Positions 18,925 through 29,285 of a DNA stretch of 64,000 nucleotides are shown here, piece by piece. Position numbers and translations under genes: made by a program. The DNA lies in the NCBI RefSeq assembly GCF_029844725.1, contig NZ_JAOCKJ010000002.1, positions 62,001-126,000 of the forward strand, in the 5' to 3' direction. The notes beneath the pieces were generated by a model. It ran no database searches and was not told the origin of the DNA. It saw only the letters and a program-made list of their open reading frames with translations. Source of the stretch: Pantoea sp. GD03673 (GTDB taxonomy: Bacteria > Pseudomonadota > Gammaproteobacteria > Enterobacterales > Enterobacteriaceae). Positions within the stretch are counted from its first letter, which is position 1. Each line of letters opens with the position of its first letter.

Positions 18925-21102
18925 TCAGCTTTTATCGGCTTTGCCGTAGTCATAGGCATAGTAGTCATAACCATAGCCATACGCATTAGCCGCTTTACGC
19001 ACCACGGCGTTGAGGATCACACCTTTAATCTCAATACCATTCTGGGCAAAGCGTTTGAAGCTGACGTCCACTTCTTTGGTGGTGTTGGCTTCGAAACGCG
19101 CCACCATCAGTGAGGTGCCAGCCAGCTTACCGATAATGGACGCATCGGTGACGGCCAGGATTGGCGGCGTATCGATTAACACCAGGTCGTAGTTCTTGCT
19201 CGCCCAGTCCAGCAGCTCACCCATACGGCGATGCATCAGCAGCTCAGACGGGTTAGGCGGAACCTGACCGCGTGGCAGGAAGTCAAAACCGTACACGCCC
19301 TGCTGAATCAGCGCCGGGCTGAATTCCGTTTTGCCGGACAGCACGTTTGACAGGCCTGATTTGTTATCCGCGCCCAGCAGTTCGTGGGTATAACCACGAC
19401 GCATGTCACCATCGATGAACAGCACGCGCTGACCTGCTTTCGCAATCAGTGTGGCCAGGTTGGCACAGATAAAGGTTTTACCAATACCCGGGCTGGCACC
19501 GGTGATCATCAGGATGTTGTTTTTCGCTTCCATCATGGCGAAGTGCAGGCTGGTACGCAGGCTACGAATCGCTTCGATGGAGAGGTCAGTCGGGTTACCC
19601 AGCGCCAGCAGCGTTTCGTGCGGATCGGTTTTCACCTTGCTGCCACGACGCGCCAGTGCTTCGGTATCCTTCTTACGCTGCCATTCCGACAGTGGAACGC
19701 TGGCATAGACGTTCATGCCCAGCTCTTCCAGCTGATCCGGGTTCTCGATGCCGTGATGCAGCAGTGCTTTCAGCAGAACCAGACCGACTGACACGAACAG
19801 ACCCAGAATCAGGCTCGCGGCGATGATCAGCATCTTCTTCGGTGCGACCGGCGCGTTAGCCGTCTGCGCATTGTCGATGATGCGGACATCACCCACGGTG
19901 CTGGCTTTGCTGATGCCCAGCTCCTGCTGACGATTCAGAAGCTGCATGTAGATCTCCTGACCAGACTGAACGTCACGGGTCAGACGCAGAATTTCCTGCT
20001 GAGTCTGTGGCATGCCAGAAATTTTCTTGTTCAGCTGAGCCTGCTCACCTTCCAGCGTTTTGCGTTTTTCCAGCAGCGCACGGTAGGTTGGGTGATCTTT
20101 GGTGAACAGCTGAGACACTTCAGCCTCACGGAAGGTCAGTTCGTTCAGCTGACTCTGCACGCTCACGGAGGAGTCCAGCGCAGATTTCGCTTCCAGTGAC
20201 AGGTCAACCGATTCGTTCTGACGACGGAACGTGTTCAGCTTGTTTTCCGCTTCGTCCAGCTTGCTGCGAACGGCAGGCAGCTGAGTGCGTAAAAACTCCA
20301 GGCTTTTCTCTGCCTGCTCTGACTTGCGCTCCACGTTCTGTAACAGATAGTTGTTCACAATCTGGTTCAGGACTTTGCTGATCTGCTCGGGATCTTCACC
20401 CAGATACTCCAGACCCAGCACGCCGGTATCTTTACCTTTGTCTGCTACGGTCAGGTTAGAGAGCACAGAGCGGATTGCCTGCAGGTCATTCAGTTTGGTC
20501 ACGGTGAAGCTGGTGCCTTCATCGGCGTGGATCTCGCTCACCAGCATGCTGATGTCGCCGTGCGACTCCAGCTGGCCGACTTTACCTTTGAACAGCTCAT
20601 CGCCATCTTTAGAGACGGTGTAGCTATCCGGACCGGTCACTTCCAGTTCAACGTTACGCTTGTCGATAGTGCGTGGGATTTCCAGCCGCGAAATCGCGAT
20701 ATTGGCCGGTTTGTTGCCCATCAGGCGCGACAGACCCTTACCGATTACCGGGAAGTAGTTCTGCTCAACCACGGTGTCCAGATCCAGATCGTCAACGGTT
20801 TTGCCGATGACCATACGGGATTCCAGAATCTCGATTTCGGTATCAGAAGCGGGTGTCGGTGGCAGAATGCTGTCCAGTTCGTTCAGAACGGTGCTGGCAT
20901 TCTTCTGCTCAACCTGGACTAACGCGTCCGCGCTGTAAATCGGTGTCGCAAACAGTGTGTAGAGTGTTCCCGCCAGCATGAAAAAAGCCGTAACGGCAAC
21001 AATGATCCAGCGATGATCAATAAGCTGTCCCACAAGATGCGCCAGATCCCATCCATTCGACTCCTCTCCCGGCGCGGTTCTGACCTTATTTTTTATATTC
21101 AT
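18925..21102 (-). CDS. amsA: AmsA/Wzc: polysaccharide co-polymerase, tyrosine autokinase
   Basis: Inner-membrane protein of 725 residues controlling chain length and coupling polymerisation to the Wza channel. Wzz-type transmembrane segments are at about 35-55 and 430-450 with a coiled periplasmic region between. The cytoplasmic BY-kinase follows: Walker A GASPGIGKT near 535, Walker A' FIDGDMRRG, Walker B VLIDTPPIL, and a C-terminal tyrosine cluster (YGYGYDYYAYDYG) for autophosphorylation. The ATG at 21102, with GGGA upstream, is preferred to the TTG at 21114. It is dephosphorylated by AmsI, whose gene ends 12 bp upstream. Confidence 0.95.
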   Translation of the reverse strand: MNIKNKVRTAPGEESNGWDLAHLVGQLIDHRWIIVAVTAFFMLAGTLYTLFATPIYSADALVQVEQKNASTVLNELDSILPPTPASDTEIEILESRMVIGKTVDDLDLDTVVEQNYFPVIGKGLSRLMGNKPANIAISRLEIPRTIDKRNVELEVTGPDSYTVSKDGDELFKGKVGQLESHGDISMLVSEIHADEGTSFTVTKLNDLQAIRSVLSNLTVADKGKDTGVLGLEYLGEDPEQISKVLNQIVNNYLLQNVERKSEQAEKSLEFLRTQLPAVRSKLDEAENKLNTFRRQNESVDLSLEAKSALDSSVSVQSQLNELTFREAEVSQLFTKDHPTYRALLEKRKTLEGEQAQLNKKISGMPQTQQEILRLTRDVQSGQEIYMQLLNRQQELGISKASTVGDVRIIDNAQTANAPVAPKKMLIIAASLILGLFVSVGLVLLKALLHHGIENPDQLEELGMNVYASVPLSEWQRKKDTEALARRGSKVKTDPHETLLALGNPTDLSIEAIRSLRTSLHFAMMEAKNNILMITGASPGIGKTFICANLATLIAKAGQRVLFIDGDMRRGYTHELLGADNKSGLSNVLSGKTEFSPALIQQGVYGFDFLPRGQVPPNPSELLMHRRMGELLDWASKNYDLVLIDTPPILAVTDASIIGKLAGTSLMVARFEANTTKEVDVSFKRFAQNGIEIKGVILNAVVRKAANAYGYGYDYYAYDYGKADKS

Positions 21103-21114
21103 GGATAATCCCAA

Positions 21115-21549
21115 CTATCGGCTTAATACGTTGACCCATTTCTGGGTAGCGTTTTCCAGTAATCCGTAAATCTCTTCAAAGGCCTCACGGCTTTTTCGAT
21201 ACGGATCCGCAATTTCTTTCTGATTGAGCCAATGCCCAAGCAACATGGTTTTGCCACGTGCGGCTGGGTCGATGCGATTCACCTGTTCAATATGTCGCTT
21301 CTCCATGACCAGAATCAGGTCAACGTTGCGGCACATGTCGGCCGTTAACTGTTGTGCCTGATGTCCTTCAAGCGACAGACCCTGCGCTTCAGCTACGGAG
21401 GATGCCATTTTGTCGGCCGGGTGGCCGACAAGTGCCCCCAGGCCGGCAGAACGAACATCTAAATCGGGCAGCGCACGTTTAAACAGGCGCTCTCCGGTCG
21501 GAGAGCGGCAGATGTTGCCAACGCAAACGACTAACACGGACGTAATCAT
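21115..21549 (-). CDS. amsI: AmsI/Wzb: low-molecular-weight protein tyrosine phosphatase
   Basis: The 144-residue LMW phosphatase dephosphorylates the tyrosine kinase AmsA/Wzc so that its phosphorylation state can cycle during export. The P-loop VCVGNICRSPTGE is at residues about 8-20 (catalytic Cys, Arg), and the general-acid aspartate lies in DPYRKSREAFEE near the C-terminus. Length equals that of E. amylovora AmsI. It is 9 bp after amsH. Confidence 0.96.
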   Translation of the reverse strand: MITSVLVVCVGNICRSPTGERLFKRALPDLDVRSAGLGALVGHPADKMASSVAEAQGLSLEGHQAQQLTADMCRNVDLILVMEKRHIEQVNRIDPAARGKTMLLGHWLNQKEIADPYRKSREAFEEIYGLLENATQKWVNVLSR

Positions 21550-21558
21550 GGTCAGACC

Positions 21559-22698
21559 TTAGTTCGACCAGTTGCGGATACGCAGTGCGCTCTCGCTCAC
21601 ATCGTTGATACCCGCGATGGTTGGCAGCAATTGCGAGATCACACGGTTCCAGCGCGTCAGCGGTGTAGAGGTGACATAGACGATGTCATATGGCTGAAGC
21701 TGGAATTCGGTTCCCATCACCATGGATGCCGCATCTTTGGTGTTCAACTGATAGATGTTGGCGATCTTATTGCGATCGGTGCCGCGCAGTGGACGGATAA
21801 CGAATACGCCGGTGGCGTCAGAGGTGGTTTGATCCATCCCGGCCGCATTACCCAGTGCTTCCGCCAGCGTCATGCCGCTACGGTCCATTTTCAGGGTTGC
21901 CTGCTGCTTCACTTCACCCATCACGAAGATTTTCAGATCGTCGTTACGCGGAACGTAAAGGATATCGCCTGGATAGAGGAGGTGGTTCTGGCTCAGGTCG
22001 CCATTCTGCATCAGTGCCTGCAGAGAGACGCGCTGTTCGCGACCGTTGTGCGTCAGCACGACGTTACGCCAGTCAGCATCAGCGGCCAGGCCGCCAGCGG
22101 CGTTAATCGCATCCAGAATGGTTAATGGCACGTTAGTGATCGGCTGCTGACCTGACGTCGTAACCGAACCGGTGACATAGGTTTTCTGCGATTTGAACGA
22201 CGCGATGCTCACATCAACCTGTGGGCTTTCAATGTACTGTGCCAGGCGGCGTGCCACTTCGTTACGCACTTCGCCAACAGTACGGCCCGCTACACGCACA
22301 CGGCCGATGTAGGGATAAAAGATAGTGCCGTCAGAATGCACCCAGTTGCCGGTGTCGCTGGCGCTACGGTACTGACCTGCAGGGGTAGTCAGTTCCGGGT
22401 GATCCCAGACCGTCACGGTCAGGACATCGCCCACACCGATACGGTATTCGTAGTTCTGAATTTCGTTCTGCAGTGAAGGGTTTGCCTGAGCCACCAGAGG
22501 CTTAGGACGCATCTTCTCTACCAGTGAAGGCGTTAACGGGAAGACGTTGACATATTTATCGATGTCAAAGTTACTATCCTGTTGCTCAATAACATCTTTT
22601 CCTGATGTAGAAAGGCGAGAGCCGGGTTCGACTGTACACCCGACAAGGAATGTGGCGGATACCAGCAAGGGTATCAATTTCATTTTGATTGTAATCAT
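21559..22698 (-). CDS. amsH: AmsH/Wza: outer-membrane polysaccharide export lipoprotein
   Basis: Wza-family channel protein of 379 residues. A lipoprotein signal ends in the lipobox LVGC, with the lipidated Cys at residue 21. The polysaccharide export domain starts with [19 protein letters not shown], followed by SLBB-type repeats ([22 protein letters not shown]). As an octamer it forms the outer-membrane exit pore working with Wzc. The 287-bp gap before it contains a GC-rich inverted repeat (GAGCGCG/CGCGCTC around 22952-22972) past the amsG stop, without a U-tract. Confidence 0.95.
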   Translation of the reverse strand: MITIKMKLIPLLVSATFLVGCTVEPGSRLSTSGKDVIEQQDSNFDIDKYVNVFPLTPSLVEKMRPKPLVAQANPSLQNEIQNYEYRIGVGDVLTVTVWDHPELTTPAGQYRSASDTGNWVHSDGTIFYPYIGRVRVAGRTVGEVRNEVARRLAQYIESPQVDVSIASFKSQKTYVTGSVTTSGQQPITNVPLTILDAINAAGGLAADADWRNVVLTHNGREQRVSLQALMQNGDLSQNHLLYPGDILYVPRNDDLKIFVMGEVKQQATLKMDRSGMTLAEALGNAAGMDQTTSDATGVFVIRPLRGTDRNKIANIYQLNTKDAASMVMGTEFQLQPYDIVYVTSTPLTRWNRVISQLLPTIAGINDVSESALRIRNWSN

Positions 22699-22985
22699 TT
22701 AGATCTTCGCTATCAGTTATTTATTGATAGAGGCGAAACCGCCGCTGTGTAAGCGTCCAACAAAAAGTAAATCCTACCTGACTTAAGCACTGAACCTGTC
22801 GTTCATTATCCTTGCTCCACTTGTTATAAGTAGTGGCCATCGACCAGGGTGTACCCGAAACGCCTCACATCTTAGCGGACTATGAATGCTGAGCGATATC
22901 CCTGATGATGGCCGCTATCAACGACACGCCTGACAACGGCACAACACCTCTGAGCGCGCGTTAACGCGCTCACGCCGACTCACGA

Positions 22986-24419
22986 TTAATAGGCACCGTC
23001 GCGTTTCAACACCACACCCACTGTTTTAAACAGAATGGCGATGTCATTCCACAGTGACCAGTTCTTCACGTACCACGAGTCGAAATAGACGCGGGTTTCA
23101 TAGTCAACATCATTACGACCGCTGACCTGCCACAATCCCGTCATGCCCGGCTTAGCCATCAGGTAATAATCAACATCACCAGCATAACGACAAAGTTCAT
23201 CTTCAATGACCGGACGAGGCCCGACCAGACTCATATCACCGCGTACCACGTTCCAGAGCTGAGGTAATTCATCAAGACTGGTTTTACGGATGAAATGGCC
23301 CACTTTAGTAATACGTGGATCATTTTTGAGTTTGAAATCTTTATCCCATTCCGCACGGGCAATCGGATCGGTGCGAAGCACTTCTTCCAGCACTTCTTTT
23401 GAATTAATAACCATTGAGCGGAATTTCAGGCATTTGAATTTACGGCCATTCATTCCCACACGCTCATGACCATAAATCGGCGGTCCGCCATCACGGCCAA
23501 CCAGGAAGCCCAGTACCAGCAGCGCTGGCATCAGCATCAGAATAATCGAGAGCGCACCGACAATATCAAATGCCCGCTTCAGGAAACGCGAAGTGCGTTT
23601 TGCCAGGTTATTCTGAACCCGCAGGATCATCACTTCGTGGCTGAAGATATAGGCCATATCAGTACCGTAAAGCGGTACACCACGCAGCGTCGGGATGACG
23701 GAAACGGAACGACAGTTGTGCATCGCCAGTGATTTCAGCCACACATCACGATACTGACTCTGCTCATACTCTACGGCCACGATAAACTGGGTTTCGCTGC
23801 TGGTCAGGCTCCAGAGCGCTTGCTCGTCGCGCAGAACCGGTACCCCGTTCATGATCTCCTGTGGACAGGTACCATCAACGTCGTAGAAGGCGATGACGTC
23901 AAAACCCATAACCTCTTCGCTTTGCAGCGCCTGCCAGGCTTCGTCCGCATTTTTGCTGCTGCCGATAATAATGGTCTGTTTTTTCCACAAGCCATTTTTA
24001 TTCAGCAGACGCTTAGCCAGCGCACGACAGGTCGGAATTAAAATCAGCGCCAGTACCCAGGTCAGTAACCAGACGAAACGCGACATCTGCCACTGCGACA
24101 GTGCGGTAATCGAAAGGTCGATAACAGAAAATATAAGAATGGTACGAAAAACTTCTTTTAATTCGAACCAGAAAGGTTTGCGGTAAGTGTAGTGACGCAG
24201 CCTTACCCAGAACCAGCCAATGCAAATTACCGACAGACAAATGTGTGTGGCAATTTTTAAATTCATTTCTTTTTCAGAAATATCTGCCAGTGGCGAACCT
24301 GACTGAACATTAATTAGCATCATCGCTACAAATAACGCTGCGTTGAAACAAATTAAATCTGAACATGCCAGCATTAATTTGGTAATAAGACTTTTAAACG
24401 TAAATTCTGTATCGCGCAT
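22986..24419 (-). CDS. amsG: AmsG/WbaP: undecaprenyl-phosphate galactose phosphotransferase
   Basis: The initiating transferase moves galactose-1-phosphate from UDP-galactose to undecaprenyl phosphate, starting each EPS repeat. The 477 residues (same length as E. amylovora AmsG) comprise four N-terminal membrane segments, a central nucleotide-binding-like region (IIIGSSKNADEAW), a further hydrophobic segment near 280-300 and the C-terminal sugar-transferase domain with KCLKFRSM, RKTSLDELPQLWNV, SLVGPRP and KPGMTGLWQVSGR. It is the first gene of the operon, about 230 bp after the ops element and about 600 bp after the RcsAB-type box. Confidence 0.95.
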   Translation of the reverse strand: MRDTEFTFKSLITKLMLACSDLICFNAALFVAMMLINVQSGSPLADISEKEMNLKIATHICLSVICIGWFWVRLRHYTYRKPFWFELKEVFRTILIFSVIDLSITALSQWQMSRFVWLLTWVLALILIPTCRALAKRLLNKNGLWKKQTIIIGSSKNADEAWQALQSEEVMGFDVIAFYDVDGTCPQEIMNGVPVLRDEQALWSLTSSETQFIVAVEYEQSQYRDVWLKSLAMHNCRSVSVIPTLRGVPLYGTDMAYIFSHEVMILRVQNNLAKRTSRFLKRAFDIVGALSIILMLMPALLVLGFLVGRDGGPPIYGHERVGMNGRKFKCLKFRSMVINSKEVLEEVLRTDPIARAEWDKDFKLKNDPRITKVGHFIRKTSLDELPQLWNVVRGDMSLVGPRPVIEDELCRYAGDVDYYLMAKPGMTGLWQVSGRNDVDYETRVYFDSWYVKNWSLWNDIAILFKTVGVVLKRDGAY

Positions 24420-24646
24420 ATTTAACTCTTTATTTTATTTCCTTAAACCCGCAACGGCTATCGCCTGTTTAATCGTTAAGCGATGAAACCTCTCCAGACT
24501 GAGCCGTTTCTAAGGGGAGCTCCTGCGGCGTTTACGCCAGTGATCTTAACCATGACACCAATAATATTGTGATGAATACCAACAGATTACTCTGACTTTA
24601 AGCCCCGCCAGCACTGCTCATTTTATCAACGAAAAACGCGATTCAG

Positions 24647-24685
24647 GCACGCTACCGCCCTTGGCTGTCGCTGCCAATATCGCTG
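24647..24685 (-). promoter_or_regulatory. JUMPstart/ops element of the exopolysaccharide operon
   Basis: On the minus strand the 39 bases begin CAGCGATATTGGCAGC and end with the ops core GGGCGGTAGCGTGC. The element lies in the leader about 228 bp before the amsG start and is the same length as the copy before rfbB. It predicts RfaH recruitment and antitermination through the 16-kb ams transcript, including the hairpin after amsA. Confidence 0.9.
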
Positions 24686-25204
24686 TCATCATTCATATTT
24701 CTCCCCGTAATACGTAACGCATCATACAGATGTTCACCGATGAATTACTGATTCCTGACATTGCGATTAATGCAGAATCGGTACGCAAATTACGACTCTG
24801 GGGCAGAGTTTGCTAACTTGTTGCTATACTAGTTATTACTGGCTTGTTTACAAGCAGGTCCCGCCATCCCTGGACTATTTTAGGAAAAAGACTACCAGCA
24901 ATTAGTATTGATGCCTGACAGGCAGTGCAATTCTTTCTGTACAATTCGGATTAATGCCATACTCGCGTTAAGATAAATCGCATAAGCCCGGCAGGTGAAT
25001 ATCGCTTTATCGTAAAAAAATGACTCAGAATTATCTCCCCTGAACCCTGGAAAGTTAATCAAAGCGTCACACTGTTATGTTCAGATTTTGCACGCTATAT
25101 CGGCCTGTTCAGGATAACACCCCCCTGCCCTGCCATTTGTACGTGGCTTCGCACTCCACTATCATCAGAGAAAACCCAATTTAAGACATTCAGGTGAACA
25201 AGGC
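24686..25204. promoter_or_regulatory. Divergent control region between amsG and yegH
   Basis: With 24420-24646 this makes a 785-bp gap without a plausible ORF. It contains the long amsG leader on the minus strand, the RcsAB-type box at 25025-25038, and the yegH promoter on the plus strand. Candidate hexamers (for instance TATACT near 24825 on the plus strand) exist, but no promoter can be assigned with confidence. Confidence 0.5.
25025..25038 (-). promoter_or_regulatory. Candidate RcsAB box of amsG
   Basis: TCAGAATTATCTCC matches the RcsAB consensus TnAGAATAnTCnnA in its core. It is 606-619 bp upstream of the amsG start. In E. amylovora the RcsA/RcsB complex is reported to bind roughly 530-560 bp before amsG, so the distance agrees. 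The Rcs phosphorelay would then switch on the EPS operon. Confidence 0.55.
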
Positions 25205-26776
25205 ATGCTGGAGGTAATTGCAGATCCCTCGCTATGGGCGGGATTAGTAACGCTAATCGTTCTGGAACTGGTTTTAGGCATCGACAATCTGATTTTTATC
25301 GCCATCCTGGTTGAGAAGCTTCCTGGCCCCCTTCGCGACCGTGCGCGCGTAATCGGACTCCTCCTGGCGCTGGTGTGCCGTTTAGTGCTGCTGGCTTCGC
25401 TTTCCTGGCTGGTTACGCTGAAAGACCCCTGGATTACGCTGGGGGGCCATCCCTTTAGCGCTCGCGACTTACTGCTGCTGTCAGGCGGGATTTTCCTGCT
25501 ATTTAAAGCCACAACAGAGTTGAATGCGCGCCTCGAAGGCCATGATGAGGATGCCGGTCAACAAAAAGGCGGCGCTAAATTCTGGCCAGTGGTGGCGCAA
25601 ATTGTGGTGCTGGATGCCATCTTCTCGCTGGATGCGGTGATCACGGCCGTGGGTATGGTCAATGAATTGCCGGTGATGATGATTGCGGTCACCATCGCCA
25701 TTCTGCTGATGCTGCTGGCCAGTAAGCCGCTGACCCGCTTCGTGAATAGCCATCCTACCATTGTCATCCTCTGCTTAAGCTTCCTGCTGATGATTGGCTT
25801 TAGCCTGGTGGCAGAGGGCTTTGGCTTTGTTATCCCTAAAGGCTATCTCTATGCGGCCATTGGCTTCTCGGTGGTGATTGAGGCACTGAACCAGCTGGCA
25901 CACTTTAATCGCCGGCGTGTGCTGTCGGCGGGTCGCCCGTTGCGTCAGCGCACGGCGGAAGCGGTGTTACGGATGCTGCGGGGAGCAGCTGAACCGGCGG
26001 AACTGGATGCGAAAACCTCGTCGCTGATTGCAGATAGCGATGCCAGTATGCTGTTTAACCGCCAGGAGCGGGTGATGATTGCCCGGGTACTGGGCATGGG
26101 TCAGCGCCACGTTAACAGCATTATGACCTCGCGCCATGACGTCGAACATATCGATCTCAGTGACGACCCGGCAGAGATCATGTCACGCCTCGACCGCAAC
26201 CAGCACACGCGCATTCTGATAACGGACAATTCCAGCGAACCCCTGGGCGTGGTGCATGTTATCGATCTCCTGCATCAGTCGCTGCACCATAACTCTCTCG
26301 ACCTTCGCGCCCTGATTCGGCAGCCGCTGGTCTTTCCTGAACGTCTGACGCTGCTGCAGGCGCTGGAACAGTTCCGGCAGGCCCACACTCACTTCGCCTT
26401 TGTGGTGGATGAGTTTGGTTCAGTGGAGGGCGTCGTGACCCTGAGCGATGTGATGGAGACCATTGCGGGCAATCTGCCGAATGAAGCGGGAGAAATTGAT
26501 GCCCGCTACGATATTCAGGTTCAGGGGGAGGGACACTGGATTGCCAACGGCCACATGCCGCTGGAAGATCTGGCGCTCTATGTGAAACTGCCGCTGGACG
26601 AGCAACGTGACTATCATACGCTGGCAGGATTACTGATGGATAAGCTGCAACACATCCCGGAGGAAGGAGAAGTGTTGCAGTCAGGTGATTATCTGCTGCG
26701 CACCCTGCAGGTCGAAAATCATCGGGTACAGAAAGTTGAAATCCTGCTTCAGCCCGAAAGCGGTGAACCGGTTTAA
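25205..26776 (+). CDS. yegH: YegH: TerC-family membrane protein with CBS and CorC domains
   Basis: The 523-residue protein has an N-terminal TerC-like membrane domain of about seven helices ([34 protein letters not shown] with the conserved acidic residues), a CBS pair ([31 protein letters not shown]) and a C-terminal CorC/HlyC transporter-associated domain. It matches E. coli YegH along its length. The family is linked to metal-ion handling; the substrate is not known. It lies between the EPS operon and asmA, as in E. coli where yegH adjoins wza. Confidence 0.92.
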   Translation: MLEVIADPSLWAGLVTLIVLELVLGIDNLIFIAILVEKLPGPLRDRARVIGLLLALVCRLVLLASLSWLVTLKDPWITLGGHPFSARDLLLLSGGIFLLFKATTELNARLEGHDEDAGQQKGGAKFWPVVAQIVVLDAIFSLDAVITAVGMVNELPVMMIAVTIAILLMLLASKPLTRFVNSHPTIVILCLSFLLMIGFSLVAEGFGFVIPKGYLYAAIGFSVVIEALNQLAHFNRRRVLSAGRPLRQRTAEAVLRMLRGAAEPAELDAKTSSLIADSDASMLFNRQERVMIARVLGMGQRHVNSIMTSRHDVEHIDLSDDPAEIMSRLDRNQHTRILITDNSSEPLGVVHVIDLLHQSLHHNSLDLRALIRQPLVFPERLTLLQALEQFRQAHTHFAFVVDEFGSVEGVVTLSDVMETIAGNLPNEAGEIDARYDIQVQGEGHWIANGHMPLEDLALYVKLPLDEQRDYHTLAGLLMDKLQHIPEEGEVLQSGDYLLRTLQVENHRVQKVEILLQPESGEPV

Positions 26777-26780
26777 GAGA

Positions 26781-26801
26781 ATGCGCCCGCTACGGGCGCA
26801 T
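26781..26801. terminator. Shared terminator of convergent yegH and asmA
   Basis: ATGCGCCCG, a 3-nt loop and CGGGCGCAT form a 9-bp perfect hairpin between the yegH stop and the end of asmA, overlapping the last asmA codons. ATTTTC follows on the plus strand. It probably serves yegH mainly. Confidence 0.7.
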
Positions 26802-28613
26802 GATTTTCTTCAGGTTCTCTTTGTTCTCGCCCTCTTTCTGACGATCGATCCACTGATTCAGCCGTGACTTCGCCTCACTCTGCAACCGGTCACGCACCAC
26901 GGCATCCACCGGCAGGGAATATTGCAGGTTGCTCCAGTCACCATACATCCGCAGGGGAACCGGCTGGCTGGAGAGCGTCTTCACCAGCGCGTCGTCGCCC
27001 CGCCAGCCGCTGATTTTCAGCCCCAGGGTGACATCCAGCTTTTGCTGTGCCATGTCGACGCTGCCCGCCCCCTGCAGGCCCAGATTCTGACCGTTGCCGT
27101 TAATGTCGCTGAAGCTGAGTACGCCTTTATTCAGCGCGACCTGGCCACTGATCGACTCAATGCCTTCATCAACCGCTTCCTGGTTGCTGACTTTATCACT
27201 TACCCGTGCCACGGCACGCTGCACCATCTGTTGCAGATTAAGCTGTGCCAGCTTCAGGTTACTGGCGCTGATAGTAGCCCTGCCCTGCCAGCGCCGTTTG
27301 GCCGCTTCAACACTCAGCGTGTTGCCTGACAGCTCACCATCGAGGCTCAGATTCCCCTGCAGACTTTCGGGCAGGGCAAGCGCTTTCAGCAGGGGCTGAA
27401 TGGCAATCAGCCGGAGTTGGGGTTTCAGGCTGACCTGCGTTTCCGGGTGACGAATATCAATGCTGCCGGGAACCGAGAAGCTGCCATTGCCCAGTTTGCC
27501 GCTGAGCGTATTCAGCGTCATCAGTCCCTGCTGATTGCTGGCATTTAACGCCAGTCCGGTCAGGGAAAGGCCGCGCCATACCACATTATCCGCCTGGAGT
27601 TTCAGCGCCAGCGCCAGGTCATTCAGCGGCGAGTCAGCATTGCTGCGTTCCCGTGGAGCAGCAATCACCGGCGAACGGGCCACGGTGGCATGCTGCACGC
27701 CAGGCGTTTCAGAAACAGGCGTGCTGGTGAGTAAATTGTCGAGATTCAGCGTGCTGGCTTTCAGATCCAGCGCCAGCTGCTGCGGCGGGGAAAGATGACC
27801 ATTGCCCTGCCCGGTCAGCGTACTGTCGTTGGCGGTGAGCTGCAGATTGCTGAAGGAGAACTGCTGGCGGTCACCATTCCACTCGCCCTGCAGGCTCATT
27901 GACCCTTTGATTCCCTGGACCGGGATATCCGCACCGGAAAGGGTGTAATCAAGCTGCTGTAACTGGCCGCTCAGACGATGGGGATATTGCGCGGTATCGA
28001 GCTGACCTTTGAGATTCAGGGTGGCGTTGCGCTGATTGCGCATCAGGCTGGTGCTCAGCGACAGCGTCGCCAGCCTGTTCGCGTCCTGTTCCATATTGAT
28101 GTTGAGGTCGCGGAAATTATATTCGTCGCCGCCCGGCTGCTGCCAGATAAGCAGGCTGTCTGCTACCCGCAGTTTAGCGATATCAAATGACCAGCCGCTG
28201 GACGCAGAAGCAGGCTCCGAATCACGCGGCCCCTGAGGCGCATTTTTAGCACGCTGCGTGCTGCTCTCGGGCGTGACCCGCACGATGGCATTTTTCAGCA
28301 TCACCTGACTGACGCTGAGCTGATGGGATAAGAGTGGCCAGAGGTCGACATCAAGCCGCATGTTTTCTGCCGAGACCATTGGCTGGCTGGCTCCCGGTGC
28401 GGTAAGGCTCATCCTGCCCGCCAGAATGCTCAGCTGAGGCCAGACGTGCCAGCGCAGATCGCTGCTGACCTCAAGGCGATAACCACTGCGTTGTTCAACC
28501 TGTTGCACCATATAGGCGCGAAAGTCGTTGGGATTGACCAGCAGCACCAGCGCGCTCATTCCCGTTACGACCACCACTAACAGGATGGCCAGCGTGGTTA
28601 TCACTCTTTTCAT
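26790..28613 (-). CDS. asmA: AsmA-family outer-membrane assembly protein
   Basis: AsmA family protein of 607 residues with one N-terminal membrane anchor (ITTLAILLVVVVTGMSALVLLV) and a long periplasmic part rich in repeated beta segments. In E. coli asmA mutations suppress assembly-defective OmpF and change lipopolysaccharide levels; the family is now seen as bridge-like lipid carriers. It is followed by neither a partner nor a paralogue here. The order asmA-dcd-udk on the minus strand matches E. coli. Confidence 0.93.
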   Translation of the reverse strand: MKRVITTLAILLVVVVTGMSALVLLVNPNDFRAYMVQQVEQRSGYRLEVSSDLRWHVWPQLSILAGRMSLTAPGASQPMVSAENMRLDVDLWPLLSHQLSVSQVMLKNAIVRVTPESSTQRAKNAPQGPRDSEPASASSGWSFDIAKLRVADSLLIWQQPGGDEYNFRDLNINMEQDANRLATLSLSTSLMRNQRNATLNLKGQLDTAQYPHRLSGQLQQLDYTLSGADIPVQGIKGSMSLQGEWNGDRQQFSFSNLQLTANDSTLTGQGNGHLSPPQQLALDLKASTLNLDNLLTSTPVSETPGVQHATVARSPVIAAPRERSNADSPLNDLALALKLQADNVVWRGLSLTGLALNASNQQGLMTLNTLSGKLGNGSFSVPGSIDIRHPETQVSLKPQLRLIAIQPLLKALALPESLQGNLSLDGELSGNTLSVEAAKRRWQGRATISASNLKLAQLNLQQMVQRAVARVSDKVSNQEAVDEGIESISGQVALNKGVLSFSDINGNGQNLGLQGAGSVDMAQQKLDVTLGLKISGWRGDDALVKTLSSQPVPLRMYGDWSNLQYSLPVDAVVRDRLQSEAKSRLNQWIDRQKEGENKENLKKIMRP

Positions 28614-28625
28614 TACATCCTCAAA

Positions 28626-29207
28626 TCAGTCTTTGTCGATACGGCTGGCATCAGCGCCCTGCTGACCGCGATATTTCGCATCTTCACGCCGGTTGTAGGG
28701 ACGCGCAGCCGGACCTGAAAGCGGTTCAAAACTCAGCGCACCGATCAACATACCCGGACGCAGTGCCAGCGGCAGTTTACCTGAATTGTAGAACTCCAGC
28801 ACGATACGCCCCTGCCAGCCCGGATCAATGCGGTGCGCCGTGACGTGAACCATCAAACCCAGTCGCGCCAGCGAAGAGCGGCCATCCAGCCAGCCGACAA
28901 GATCGTCGGGCAGCGTCACGGACTCCAGCGTAACCGCCAGCGCCAGCTCGCCCGGATGGAGGAAAAAAGCTTCCCCGTCAGACAGCACGATCTCATCGCT
29001 CATTACCCGGTCCAGTGCCGCGCTCACTTCCTGTTTCGGGCCACTCAAATCGATAAAGGCCGCGGTATGACCGCTGAACGTGCGGAACTGATTACCCAGG
29101 CGCACATCGACCGTGGCACCGTTAATGCGCTCGACCGGCGGGCGTGGCTCAATGGCCAGCTTGCCATTGTCCAGCCAGGCTTCGATATCGCGATCGCATA
29201 ATCTCAT
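28626..29207 (-). CDS. dcd: dCTP deaminase
   Basis: Dcd deaminates dCTP to dUTP, the main source of dUMP for thymidylate in enterobacteria. Taken from the ATG at 29207, with GGGAG upstream, it is 193 residues, identical in length to E. coli Dcd. The frame also runs upstream to 29237, but that part is not conserved. [26 protein letters not shown] holds the nucleotide-binding and catalytic residues, and the C-terminus [13 protein letters not shown] closes over the substrate. It is 12 bp ahead of asmA. Confidence 0.95.
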   Translation of the reverse strand: MRLCDRDIEAWLDNGKLAIEPRPPVERINGATVDVRLGNQFRTFSGHTAAFIDLSGPKQEVSAALDRVMSDEIVLSDGEAFFLHPGELALAVTLESVTLPDDLVGWLDGRSSLARLGLMVHVTAHRIDPGWQGRIVLEFYNSGKLPLALRPGMLIGALSFEPLSGPAARPYNRREDAKYRGQQGADASRIDKD

Positions 29208-29285
29208 TGCGCTAACTCCCTGACATAAGTGTAGCAAACCGGCCTGCGTGCCTGCCGGTCTGCACCACGTCCGGATGGACGTGCG

